Position numbers and translations under genes: made by a program | In this document: positions 1 through 8,816 of the stretch, in pieces | How the letters are laid out: every line of letters begins with the position of its first letter | How positions within the stretch are numbered: the stretch's first letter is position 1 | Notes under the pieces: generated by a model | Database searches by the model: none | What the model saw: only the letters and a program-made list of their open reading frames with translations | Told to the model about the DNA's origin: nothing | Source: Eretmocerus hayati | Taxonomy: Eukaryota; Arthropoda; Insecta; Hymenoptera; Aphelinidae | Assembly: GCA_029851415.1 (NCBI GenBank) | Contig: CM056743.1 | Coordinates: 78,200,186-78,264,185, forward strand | DNA: 64,000 nucleotides | Reading direction: 5' to 3'

Positions 1-125
1 AAAAAGTCCCCAGTCAATTCTTGAGCATTAACTTGAGTATGTCTTCACTCTTATTGCTAACATAGTAACATAATATTTCAGTCAGGGATTTCAGTGATCG
101 CACCGGTCAAATTGTGTATATATTA

Positions 126-270
126 TGTACAGTTGGCGGTAGTCGATTCTTTCCGAGCCTCGACCGGGTCGCCGATTTTAGGTGATGGTAATGGTCATCG
201 TTTTATTTACACGGTGATGCCGGAGCGCACGGCCGCAAGCTCGGAAAGAATCAACTCCCGCCAAGTGTAC
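126..270. repeat. short inverted repeat 1
   Basis: Arms at 126-158 and 239-270 are reverse complements at nearly 90 percent, separated by about 80 bases. Both arms carry a TTGGCGG-type core and the word GATTCTTTCCGAGC. No coding signal is seen. It may be a small hairpin-forming repeat. Confidence 0.6.
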
Positions 271-308
271 AATGGTTCTAAGTTTTCAAGAAGCATGAGG
301 GTGCGGCC

Positions 309-443
309 ACATGAGCAAAACATTTGGCGGGAACGCCTATACCATCCGTGAGTGCGACAAGGACAGTCCATTTGGCGCCACTCTTATCTCCTTGTCGCAC
401 TCACGGCTTATCGGCGTTCGCGCCGATTGTTTTGCTGCATGGG
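309..443. repeat. short inverted repeat 2 (hairpin of about 135 nt)
   Basis: Arms of about 55 bases (309-363 and 389-443) pair imperfectly. The inner 18 bases (346-363 with 389-406) pair perfectly around a 25-base loop containing the palindrome TTTGGCGCCA. It shares the TTTGGCG word with the preceding inverted repeat. It is unclear whether it is a MITE fragment or a transcribed hairpin. Confidence 0.65.
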
Positions 444-1083
444 ATGATGGTCACTTATCCATACAAGTAGGCCTGCATACAAGACTCAGTTTTTTGTCAG
501 AGCTCACGATTATCGCAATTGATATGTGACGTGCGATTTATTCAAACTGGAACGAGTGATCGCTCTATTGTATTACATGGATCGAAATTCAAAAACCGCG
601 CCTCCCGTTGTAGTACCAATTCTGCCGCTTGATCGAGCTAGCGTTGCAGTGATACCACCATGAAATTTGGAGCTTGGGCGTTGAGATTGTGTTTAACCTG
701 CAGTAGGCGATGTACACAGCGATTGGTGGTCTCAGCAAGCGGAGGTAATAAGTAAGAAAGAGAGACGGGCGTGCAAGCTCAATTTCTATTCAACTCCGGA
801 TTTGAGAAAAAAACCTGTCAAGTTTCTCAAAACCACTTCGATCGACTCGAATTGTTGATGTGTGGCAGATGTAAACATTACCAAAAGACTGCTTCTGCTC
901 CGGTGTGAGTTGAATCTAACTTCTAACCTACATATCATTGACGAATCTCTTTTCATTAGCAAAATTCGAGAAATGTTGTCGATGTATTTAATGATTAGCA
1001 GGTATCAATGCATGTTACTGCAATGAAAATATGTGACGCGCACATACATCGTTTGTATTAATATTCACGTAGGTTAGGTGATC
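444..1083. other. non-coding stretch upstream of the hAT-like gene
   Basis: No coding region, RNA gene or clear terminal inverted repeat was recognised. This is where the 5' end of the hAT-like element should lie, but no match to its GCCGCCCC-rich 3' end was found. Confidence 0.4.
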
Positions 1084-4000
1084 ATGAGTAAACGGGAAAG
1101 ACTCAGTGGAGCCCAGTACAGACAAAAAACTATACAAAAACGATTGAAAGAAGGGAAAATTTTGGATGCTACTCCAAAACTCAGCACCTTTTTTCCTATC
1201 AGTGTTAGCACGATTGTAGATAGAAGTGGAAAAGAGCTTGTGAATGATGAGAATGGCGATGCTGATGTCGAAGTGGTGGAGAATAGTATGAATAGTGGGC
1301 TTGCGAAGACAGGTAATTGAGCACGATCTTGTCACTTTTTTAAATTAAATTTTTGATAGTGTGATAGATATAGTCTCCTGCGTCTCCACTATTCTTGTAT
1401 TCAATCTTTCAGTAAAAATGAGAATAGTTAGTAAATGAAATAGTAACAAGCAGACAAGTAACTGACGCAAGTAAAATTAGTATGTTATTCTTCCTGTTGT
1501 TGTCCATATCGTGTAATTCGTGAATCCCAAGGACTGCAGTATCCTGGAACTTGTTGACTTGGCATTTGATACAAAACATCTAAGATTTTTACTTTCATAA
1601 CCAAAAATTGAGACCTAACATTTCTCAAAGAATATCTAAACGGCTTTTTCGCCGTAAATTTATCACGTTTCTTCACGTTCCAATCATGAATCAACAGCAT
1701 GTATCATACAGATTCTAACTTATCTTGGGAGACTATTTCTTACGAAGATAGTGCTGTTCATACTTTTATACGGGCTACGGTATGATCAATCAGATTTTAT
1801 ACAACTCTGCGTTTCATTTATAGACGAAATCTGCAATGAAACGATTGAATGCTACCCTGATGCCAACGAACAGCTTATATCTACCGAGAGTCTACATAAA
1901 ATCAATTTCCCTGATCCGGAGAGTAGTCCTGTTCCGAGTTCGCTGTCTTCGAATAAGGTTCTAGAAACCAATCAAAGAAATGTTCTCAAAATAGATGTTT
2001 CAGCTGATATTCCGGATCAAAATCATTTGATCGATGATCCAGCTATGTGGCCGACGGATCAGGTTTTCAAAGACCTCATCGTCAGAGTTGGATTCAATCA
2101 AAATCTAGATTCAGACTTCGCTTGTACAAGGCAACTCGTCCACGATAAAGTCCGATCCCTGACACCTGCAGTTTTTTATCAAACTATAGGTAAGAAGAGC
2201 ATACTCCGATCGTGGTTGATTCATTCAAAGTCCTCAAAATCAGTATATTGCGGACCTTGTAAGCTGTTTGGTGATCAAGAATCTTCACTTGCTCAGGGTT
2301 ATAACGATTGGAGCAATATTCATAAGCGAGTTGCTTATCATGAGCGATCAGTCGCACATAAAACAAATAGTCAGATATATCTGGCTAGGTGTCAGTCAGC
2401 AAAATCTGTTGATACAGCTCTTTGCAATCAAATTTGTGAACAGAAAGAGTACTGGAGAGGTGTATTGAGACGACTTGTCGGAGTGATTAGAAAATTAGCT
2501 AGTCGTGGACTCCCATTCAGAGGAGATGACAATAAATTCGTATCACTCCACAATGGTAATTACATGATGGACCTTGAGCTAGTGGCAGAGTTCGATCCTT
2601 TTCTCAAGTCACACATAGGAGCATATGGCAACAAAGATTCAGGAGCCGTTTCTTATCTCTCGTCGACCACCTGCGATGAATTTATTGGGCTTGTGGCGAG
2701 GAGAGTGTTGAATCATATGGTTGATGAAATTCGCGAGTCTGGGGTTCATTCTATCAGTACAGATTCTACTCTTGATATTGCCCATGTAGATCAGCTAACT
2801 TTCATCATTCGCCATGTGAATGCTTTGGGCATTCCAGTAGAACATTTTCTTGGTTTCATAGCCAGCTGTGGACACACTGGTGCCGAAATCGCTGATGCTA
2901 TACAGACTTTATACAAAATTTTGGGCCTTGATATCATGGGATGTAGGGGGCAGTCGTATGACAATGCTCCGAATATGTCAGGAGCATACTCTGGAGTTCA
3001 AAGCCTGATCCGAGACGTAAATCCTGTCGCTGACTACATCCCATGCTCCGCTCATTCTTCAAACCTTGTTGGAGAAAATGCTGCATCTTGTTGTCCAGAG
3101 GCAGTTCGCTTCTTTTGTGATTTACAGGGATTATACAATTTTTTCAGTGCAAATCCCCTAAGATGGAAACTACTCTCAGAAGCACTGAAGAAGCTTCAAA
3201 CCTCGACCCGAACACTAAAAAAACCAAATCCGACTAGATGGTCGGGACGTAACGATGCCTGTGACACATTTTGTGAATTCAGAGAATGTACATTATCAGT
3301 CCTTTCCGATATTTCTTTGAGTCCGAAGCAGAAACCTTTGGCACGGTCGGAAGCTTTGGGTTTACTCAAATCTTTCACTTCTCTGGAGAGCTGTTTCATG
3401 GCTCTGTTCTGGAGAGATATTTTGAATAGGTTCAATGGTGTAAGTGAATCACTACAATCTTCAACATCTGACTTGACAAGTGTGGTGGCACTGTACAAAT
3501 CATTAGATGTATTCATAACGGCTTTGCGATGTGACTCGGCTTTTGAAAATTATGAGAATAAAGCAATTGAAAAATCTAAACAGGCCGAATATAGTGCTGA
3601 TAATTCTCGCAAACGTAAGAGGAAACGTCGATGTGATGAAGATGAAGATTCAGAGGAAACTTCATTATCCAGTCGAGATCATTTACGTACCCAAGTATAT
3701 TTTGTCATCTTGGATAGACTTTAAGCAAATTTGCGCCAACGAAATGACAGCTACATTCGTTTGGAGGGAAATTTCGGATTTCCAACAAAACTCCAAGTTC
3801 TAGACAATGAGCAAATTCTGAGCAAAGCGAAAATTCTTGTCGCCAAATATCCTGATGATTTGGGAGATGATCTTGGGCTTGAATGTCAGCATCTCGCTAG
3901 TTACTTGAAGTCTGAAAAAATTCAGGATCCGTCTACTCAAGAGTTGCTCATATTAATTATTCAGAATCAATATCGAAAAATATACCCTAACATTCACATG

Positions 4001-4222
4001 AGCCGTGTGATATTCTTGTGCATGATGACAAGTAATTGCAGTGGAGAGAGGTCATTTTCTCTTCTTCGAAGGGTGAAGAACTATCTGTGATCTTCGATGA
4101 GTGATCAGAAACTCAATGATTCTGCCATATTATGTATTAATTCAGACTTGACGTGCAAACTGGATTATGAGTCACTCATTGATGAATTTGCAGAAAGAAA
4201 AGCGAGGAAAGTTTTGCTGTAA
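1084..4222 (+). pseudogene. ZMYM1-like hAT transposase, two exons, two in-frame stops
   Basis: The gene encodes a hAT-superfamily transposase of the type annotated as zinc finger MYM-type protein 1 or DUF4371 protein. Exon 1 (1084-1312) gives a basic N-terminus, SKRERLSGAQYRQK. Exon 2 (1824-4222) gives a TTF-type zinc finger (around YCGPCKLFG and AYHERSVAHKTN), then the DUF4371/RNase H-like core with candidate catalytic aspartates in STDSTLD and GQSYDNAPNMSG. The C-terminal hAT dimerisation region has SGERSFSLLRRVKNYL and its glutamate. The GT-AG intron joins the exons in phase. The frame of exon 2 stays open except for TAA at 3722-3724 and TGA at 4088-4090, the latter exactly where the family has an arginine after NYL. 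Protein homology continues past both stops, so these are nonsense changes in a young relic. The ATG at 1084 was preferred over an upstream GTG. Confidence 0.85.
1313..1823 (+). other. intron of the hAT-like gene
   Basis: The donor (AG then GTAATT at 1313) and the acceptor (TTTCATTTATAG ending at 1823) are canonical. Exon 1 ends after the first base of a codon, and exon 2 supplies the other two without breaking the long downstream frame. This phase match supports a real intron. Confidence 0.65.
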
Positions 4223-4246
4223 ATAGAAGTATCTAGTGCAGTGTAA

Positions 4247-4252
4247 AATAAA
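4247..4252 (+). promoter_or_regulatory. AATAAA polyadenylation signal
   Basis: The AATAAA hexamer lies 25 bases past the final stop of the hAT-like frame and fits as its poly(A) signal. Confidence 0.5.
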
Positions 4253-4351
4253 ATTCCAATCTCTTATACATTTTGTCATGAGTTTGATTCTCTCACCAGA
4301 GTGTTTCTGGCAGATTCCATAATTTTTTTTCCAAGCTCCGATTTTTTCCGA

Positions 4352-4402
4352 AAATGTGCCGCCCCGGAGCCCATGCTTGATGCTGCCGCCCCTACGCACG
4401 GG
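4352..4402. repeat. probable 3' subterminal region of the hAT element
   Basis: GCCGCCCCGGAGCC and GCCGCCCCTACGCAC stand 30 bases apart. This GC-rich composition resembles the terminal regions of ZMYM1-type hAT elements. No matching 5' terminus and no 8-bp duplication was found. Confidence 0.35.
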
Positions 4403-4445
4403 TGTAGGGTGCGTATACGTCAACGCGGCCTTGTCTGTACTGCTC

Positions 4446-4530
4446 ATCCTCGTCGGATTGGCTTCCTATCTTCGTCAGATACTTGTTCTTCTTATCCTCG
4501 TCGGATAACTTCTTTTATCCTCGTCGCCAA
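4446..4530. repeat. four short degenerate direct repeats
   Basis: The near-palindromic word ATCCTCGTCGGAT recurs four times with changes, about 23-26 bases apart. It has no recognised function. Confidence 0.6.
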
Positions 4531-4879
4531 TGTGGTATCGTGGAGAAGGTGTGAAGCACTTGATGAGATCGGCGTCTAACTACTTTATTGAGTATTGGTA
4601 TACTATAGACACGGAGCCGTACGTATGGCTTGCCGATCGTGTGCCGTCTGACTGGCTATACAGTGGGTGCATCTTTAATACTCTGTGCTGTACTAGCTCG
4701 TACTTGGCTGTGCCTGGATGTACCAGTCCGTGCTTGTTACAAGCTCCTTTCACCAGACTTCAAACTACCATATATGGTTCGATGCGTATTTGCTATTAAT
4801 ATACTGTGAAGATCTTTCTTGCATTCCTTTCACTGCGTGTCATCTTTACTCTGACGTGTAACTATTCGCAATACACTAC
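4531..4879. other. unassigned stretch before the pol fragment
   Basis: No gene was recognised. The end at 4874-4880 (ACTACAG) resembles a splice acceptor but may simply be the truncation point of the retroelement. Confidence 0.3.
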
Positions 4880-5254
4880 AGGAAAATCGCACGACTCCCG
4901 CTCAGAATCCCAGAAGATGAGAGATTGCGCACATACAATGTATATCTCCAAGATCTTATCCAAAGATTGTCAGAAATGAAGATTCTAGCAGGAGAAAGAC
5001 AGGTCAAAGAAAAATTAAAATCAAAGGAGAGGTATGACAGGAAGTTGAGATTATTCACAGCTGAAGTTGGCCAATTTGCTTGGGTAATCAAGGAACCACG
5101 AGTACATAAGTTTGATAGATTCTATAATCAACCTTTGAAGATAATAGATATTGTCGGCCGAAAGATTGCCATATTGAAATTACCAAATGGAATAATTATA
5201 AGGAAACATGTTGACAAACTGAGACCTGTCCCAAAAGAACAAGACAGCTCATGA
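4880..5254 (+). pseudogene. integrase C-terminal fragment of an errantivirus-like pol
   Basis: The open frame from about 4880 encodes roughly 124 residues matching the very end of Ty3/gypsy (errantivirus-type) Pol. A helical segment with many charged residues ends in KSKERYDRKLR. The GPY/F-like beta module follows (VGQFAWVIKEPRVHKFD, YNQPLKIIDIVGRKIAILKL) and then the usual RKHVDKLRPVP ending. Reverse transcriptase, RNase H and the integrase catalytic core are absent upstream, so the element is 5'-truncated here. There is no ATG in frame near the start. The stop at 5252-5254 lies 26 bases before the envelope ATG, which is the normal pol-env order of errantiviruses. The fragment is identified from family pattern and not from a search. 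Confidence 0.75.
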
Positions 5255-5257
5255 GTT

Positions 5258-5278
5258 AATATTCATTAAAAATTACAG
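5258..5278 (+). promoter_or_regulatory. candidate splice acceptor for the envelope mRNA
   Basis: ATTCATTAAAAATTACAG ends at 5278, two bases before the envelope ATG at 5281, and a GTTAAT branch-point-like word lies upstream. Errantivirus env is known to be expressed from a spliced subgenomic RNA. The pyrimidine tract is weak. Confidence 0.45.
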
Positions 5279-5280
5279 AC

Positions 5281-7266
5281 ATGATGTGGAAAGCCGGAAT
5301 CTGCCTTGTGACAGCTCTATCCTTCATCGGAAATTGCAGCAACCTGGAAATAACACCAAGTGAAGATTCAGTGTCCCTCAAGCATAGTTCTGGACTATAC
5401 TTTGAACATGTGGGACGCATGTTTCTGGAAAAAGCGATCTGGCAAGTGATTATTACTCTGGATATCGAGTACTTTATCGCAAGTCATACACCACTAGTAG
5501 GGGTAGACAATCCATTGAACGCATGTCTACGATCCGTGAATAAGGGTAAATTGGAATGTGATGATGATTGCGTGAGGTATACCAGAGGTTGTCATGCGGT
5601 AATTGATCCAGCATACCTGAAGAGAGTAGAAAAACGTCTTTCGGAGACCCATAATCGAATCCGTAAGATGGCCGAGGCTCTTATACAAAACAGCCCGAGA
5701 AATATCCGAGTCCCGAGGAGCATTAGCAAGATAGTGCCATTGGGTATTGTAAGAAAATTAAGTAGAAGTATATTTGGTCTGTTGACGCTCGATGATGCTG
5801 AAGGAATTAATCATAATATTGATACCTTATTTACCGATCAGAAGGAGCTGATCAGAATTCACAACAATAACCAACACATTGTAACAGGTGCATTGAAGGA
5901 ATTATACAACATCACGAAAAGTCAACAAAAAATGCTCTACGAAATTCATAAGGAATTAGATAAATTCAATGTGTTAGACTCCACCTATTTATTTGATATG
6001 CTTCCACTAGTAAGAGAAGCCCAAAGAACATTTGACCACATGATTGACGCTAGTGAGAAGTTCTTGGTTATTTTACAGTACTTGAGAGATGGCAGAGTAC
6101 ATCCGGATATCCTAACTCCAAAAATTCTCACAAGTATCAATCAGGATTTGAATAGCCACATGAAGGATTACAAATTTCCTCTCCCATTGGAACACATTAG
6201 GCTAGAAGAGTTGGTCGAAATTTCCAAGTTGGATGCAGTATATCACAAAGAAAAAGTACTTGTGTCATTATATATACCACTGATAAGCCGAGCTCAATAT
6301 GAAATTTACCTGATGCATCCTATCCCAGTACCTCAAAAGGGCATAGATGCATCTCGTGTCGCACTTATCAGACCTATCGAAAAATACCTGGTCATGGATG
6401 AAGCAGAACAATATTTCTTCAAACTAACGCACAGCAAATTACAAACTCGTAAGGAGCTGCATTATGGGTTCATGTGTCGGGCAAAGAAACCGTTGAGGGA
6501 GGTCTTAACAAATGACGATTGCGAATTATCCTTACTCCTAAACGGGGCGCAAGACTTCAGTTCCTGTAAAATCGAAATAGTAGAAGGCAACTACAGTTAT
6601 TGGAGCCTCCTAGAATCAGATGGCACGTGGCTATTCTCCGAGTCCCAACCAGTGCAAGGTAATATAATGTGCGAAGATAATTCGGACAAATTGGTCAATA
6701 TCAATGGAACCGGGATACTAAGGATACAAGAGGGGTGTAGATTAAGAATGAAAGAGATGAGTATCCAGTCAGAAGAGAAGGAATTGAACAACGTCCGTTA
6801 TATATATGAACCTCAATTCACGTTGGATGTGAATAATATATATCAAGAACTCGCACAAATACAAGACAAGGAATATGGGAAAGACACACAATTTATCAGT
6901 GATTGGGAACCGAAAGAAAAGGCTCTAACAGATCTGGTAACCGAAATGAATATATTGAATCAACATAAGCGATTCGAAACACAATCACATTGGCTCATAG
7001 GGGGTAATTATATGATTCATATAATGTTCTCGGTAATCATTATACTTGTATTCTGTTATTTTCGTAAGAGGAAAGTGCGAAAGGAAATTACTCCGACGGG
7101 ACCCTCAACTGTGGTCCTATGCCAGGGAAAGTGCAATAAAGAAACGTTAGAACTACCTGAAAACCATCCGCGAAGAAAGAAGGCCGTTATCATCAAGCCA
7201 GAGGATGTGACGATAGAACCAACGGCAACGGCTCAGACGTCGGGAATAACCTTTGCTGAGTGCTAA
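5281..7266 (+). CDS. errantivirus-type envelope glycoprotein (F-like), intact ORF
   Basis: The ORF encodes a 661-residue class I fusion-type envelope of the baculovirus F / errantivirus env family. The first 20 residues look like a signal peptide. A basic stretch near residues 140-147 (RNIRVPRS) is followed by a hydrophobic/glycine segment (IVPLGIVRKLSRSIFGLL), the place of the cleavage site and fusion region in this family. A long helical region with several N-glycosylation sequons comes next, then a cysteine-containing C-terminal half. A transmembrane segment lies at about residues 573-594, followed by a basic cytoplasmic tail. The frame is open throughout even though gag and most of pol are missing upstream. 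It is probably made from a spliced RNA (acceptor at 5278). Whether it is still fusogenic or expressed cannot be told; domestication is possible but unproven. Confidence 0.8.
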   Translation: MMWKAGICLVTALSFIGNCSNLEITPSEDSVSLKHSSGLYFEHVGRMFLEKAIWQVIITLDIEYFIASHTPLVGVDNPLNACLRSVNKGKLECDDDCVRYTRGCHAVIDPAYLKRVEKRLSETHNRIRKMAEALIQNSPRNIRVPRSISKIVPLGIVRKLSRSIFGLLTLDDAEGINHNIDTLFTDQKELIRIHNNNQHIVTGALKELYNITKSQQKMLYEIHKELDKFNVLDSTYLFDMLPLVREAQRTFDHMIDASEKFLVILQYLRDGRVHPDILTPKILTSINQDLNSHMKDYKFPLPLEHIRLEELVEISKLDAVYHKEKVLVSLYIPLISRAQYEIYLMHPIPVPQKGIDASRVALIRPIEKYLVMDEAEQYFFKLTHSKLQTRKELHYGFMCRAKKPLREVLTNDDCELSLLLNGAQDFSSCKIEIVEGNYSYWSLLESDGTWLFSESQPVQGNIMCEDNSDKLVNINGTGILRIQEGCRLRMKEMSIQSEEKELNNVRYIYEPQFTLDVNNIYQELAQIQDKEYGKDTQFISDWEPKEKALTDLVTEMNILNQHKRFETQSHWLIGGNYMIHIMFSVIIILVFCYFRKRKVRKEITPTGPSTVVLCQGKCNKETLELPENHPRRKKAVIIKPEDVTIEPTATAQTSGITFAEC

Positions 7267-7284
7267 GAAATCCTGTCTATGAAA

Positions 7285-7301
7285 TTTTATTCCAATTACA
7301 G
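7285..7301 (+). promoter_or_regulatory. candidate splice acceptor for the first RRM-like ORF
   Basis: TTTTATTCCAATTACAG ends at 7301, nine bases before the ATG at 7311 and 35 bases after the envelope stop. It ends in the same TTACAG as the envelope acceptor and has a better pyrimidine content. Confidence 0.5.
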
Positions 7302-7310
7302 GGTCGAAAA

Positions 7311-8021
7311 ATGTATACCAAGGTCCAAACCATTGAAGATTTAACCAAGCACATGAAGAAATCGGATTATGCATCTATTATTAAATTAACCATCGAAAAA
7401 TTTGACAATCATCGGGTGATAGAAAGTGAAGAGAACAATATAGCAGCCAACCTCTCTAAACCAGACAAGATCCATCAGCCGAACCTGATTAAGTCCGTCA
7501 TACAGCGAGTGAGTGAACAAGAATCTAAAGATGGAAACAGAATTTACTGTCAACTGCCATGGAAGGAATCATCACACCTACGAGAGAATAACTTCTTCAC
7601 ACACTTTTCACAGTTTGGACGCATGGAGTACCTGGAAACCGTGTGTAACAAGCAAGGAGAACTGTCTCATGGATTCATCCGTTACTTCAAACGAACAGAC
7701 GCTCGTCAGGCATTAGAGAACGGTGACCTAAAGTATAGGGCCATAGTTGCCCCGATGGAAAGATTGTCGAAAGATTATAAATCCACACTAAAGGTACATC
7801 GAAATTGTGAGAGGAAAATTGAAGAATTTGTTTTTCAGCTACATGTAAAAACGTGTGTAAAACAGTACCCTCCGGAACAAAAAGTAGAAGCGCATAAGAA
7901 ACGGCAGAACACTGAAGACCCTAACACAATTTTTATCAAGAAGAAACATGCTCGAATGGCATCAGATGACGAAGGAACAGACTGGGTCGAATTGGATGTC
8001 GATCAGTATGAATTGGACTAG
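7311..8021 (+). CDS. accessory protein with an RRM-like domain
   Basis: The ORF encodes 236 residues directly downstream of env. Residues of about 76-149 follow the order of an RNA recognition motif. There is an RNP2-like strand (RIYCQLPW), a helix (NNFFTHFSQFG) and strand two. An RNP1-like strand (HGFIRYFKR) follows, then a helix (DARQALENGD) and a last strand (YRAIVAP). The N-terminal 75 residues are helical and charged. The C-terminal 85 residues include one basic cluster (KKRQ, KKKHAR) and end in a very acidic tail (DDEGTDWVELDVDQYELD). The first in-frame ATG (7311) was chosen because an acceptor-like CAG lies just before it. RRM proteins are not a standard part of errantivirus genomes. 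An RNA-binding accessory role, for example in RNA export or splicing control, is only an inference. I do not recognise a named homologue. Confidence 0.7.
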   Translation: MYTKVQTIEDLTKHMKKSDYASIIKLTIEKFDNHRVIESEENNIAANLSKPDKIHQPNLIKSVIQRVSEQESKDGNRIYCQLPWKESSHLRENNFFTHFSQFGRMEYLETVCNKQGELSHGFIRYFKRTDARQALENGDLKYRAIVAPMERLSKDYKSTLKVHRNCERKIEEFVFQLHVKTCVKQYPPEQKVEAHKKRQNTEDPNTIFIKKKHARMASDDEGTDWVELDVDQYELD

Positions 8022-8033
8022 TCAACACCTAAC

Positions 8034-8118
8034 TTGGTCCCCAAGGTCCCCATCAAGGTCCCCAAGGTCCACATAACGGTCCCCAAGGTCTCCACTAAGG
8101 TCCCTGCGGTCCCTATCT
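8034..8118. repeat. GGTCCC minisatellite in the inter-ORF leader
   Basis: A degenerate unit of AAGGTCCCC type recurs about nine times between the two RRM-like ORFs. It creates many GGWCC palindromes. It would lie in the leader of an RNA that uses the next acceptor upstream. Confidence 0.7.
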
Positions 8119-8204
8119 CGATTCTCACTAGCAGTATTGGTCCCAAATTATCTTGCATGCGTTGGTCCCCTTCTTCATGGTCCCTATGACAATATTGCCT
8201 CAAA

Positions 8205-8227
8205 CTAACCAAATCTACTTATTCCAG
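8205..8227 (+). promoter_or_regulatory. candidate splice acceptor with branch point for the second RRM-like ORF
   Basis: CTAAC at 8205-8209 is a textbook branch-point word. It is followed by a pyrimidine-rich run and TTATTCCAG ending at 8227, four bases before the ATG at 8232. It is the most convincing of the four acceptors in this element. Confidence 0.6.
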
Positions 8228-8231
8228 CAAA

Positions 8232-8789
8232 ATGTTCAAAGGAATGAAGGAAGTTTTCCATAACAGGATGATAGAATGGGAGGTCCTAGCAAACAATTTT
8301 TGGAGCATTTTAATCAAATTGAAAAGCCCGTTTTCTTACGAAGATTTAAATCGAATAGCGATTTCTTTCGGAGATATCACGAAGATGACGTTTGAACCAG
8401 ATTACAAGAATTCTGCAATATCATTAACCATCACTTACGAGTGTCTTGATGGAAGGCAAATGTTGGAGAGATTCCTTGCCAAGGAAACGTGTCTCGTAAA
8501 TAGGAGAGAACCGAGAGGCCCCGATTCACGCATCAAGAACTATAACGTAGATATCAACTCTGAATCAAGGGATGATCTTGAAGTTACAGATGACCGAAGG
8601 ATAATTGAACAAGCGGAGAAACCAACATCTGCAGCGGAAAACAAAATGCCTGAACCAGGCAGATCGCCTGATCTCTTGAACGATTTCAGTTGCATAAAAC
8701 TAGCAACACCGAGAATGGAATATACGATCATAGATGATGATCAGATGGTCAAGAAGAACATCAGGGTAATTCGTAACGAAATCTTATAG
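8232..8789 (+). CDS. second accessory protein, RRM-like fold
   Basis: The ORF encodes 185 residues. Residues 22-93 read as a beta-alpha-beta-beta-alpha-beta unit: WSILIKLKS, then SYEDLNRIAISFGD, ITKMTFEP, ISLTITYECL, DGRQMLERFLAKE and CLVNRR. This matches an RRM topology, but the RNP1 aromatic pattern is weaker than in the preceding ORF. The remaining 90 residues are polar and acidic and look disordered. The frame is fully open. A splice-acceptor-like site sits four bases before the ATG. The two neighbouring RRM-like ORFs could be ancient duplicates, but their sequences are too different to show this by eye. The fold is inferred from the pattern only; the function is unknown. Confidence 0.6.
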   Translation: MFKGMKEVFHNRMIEWEVLANNFWSILIKLKSPFSYEDLNRIAISFGDITKMTFEPDYKNSAISLTITYECLDGRQMLERFLAKETCLVNRREPRGPDSRIKNYNVDINSESRDDLEVTDDRRIIEQAEKPTSAAENKMPEPGRSPDLLNDFSCIKLATPRMEYTIIDDDQMVKKNIRVIRNEIL

Positions 8790-8796
8790 AACGAGG

Positions 8797-8815
8797 CACG
8801 TATACGTCTCTCCAG
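8797..8815 (+). promoter_or_regulatory. candidate splice acceptor for the basic ORF
   Basis: CACGTATACGTCTCTCCAG ends at 8815, one base before the ATG at 8817. The pyrimidine tract next to the CAG is good. Confidence 0.5.
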
Positions 8816-8816
8816 G

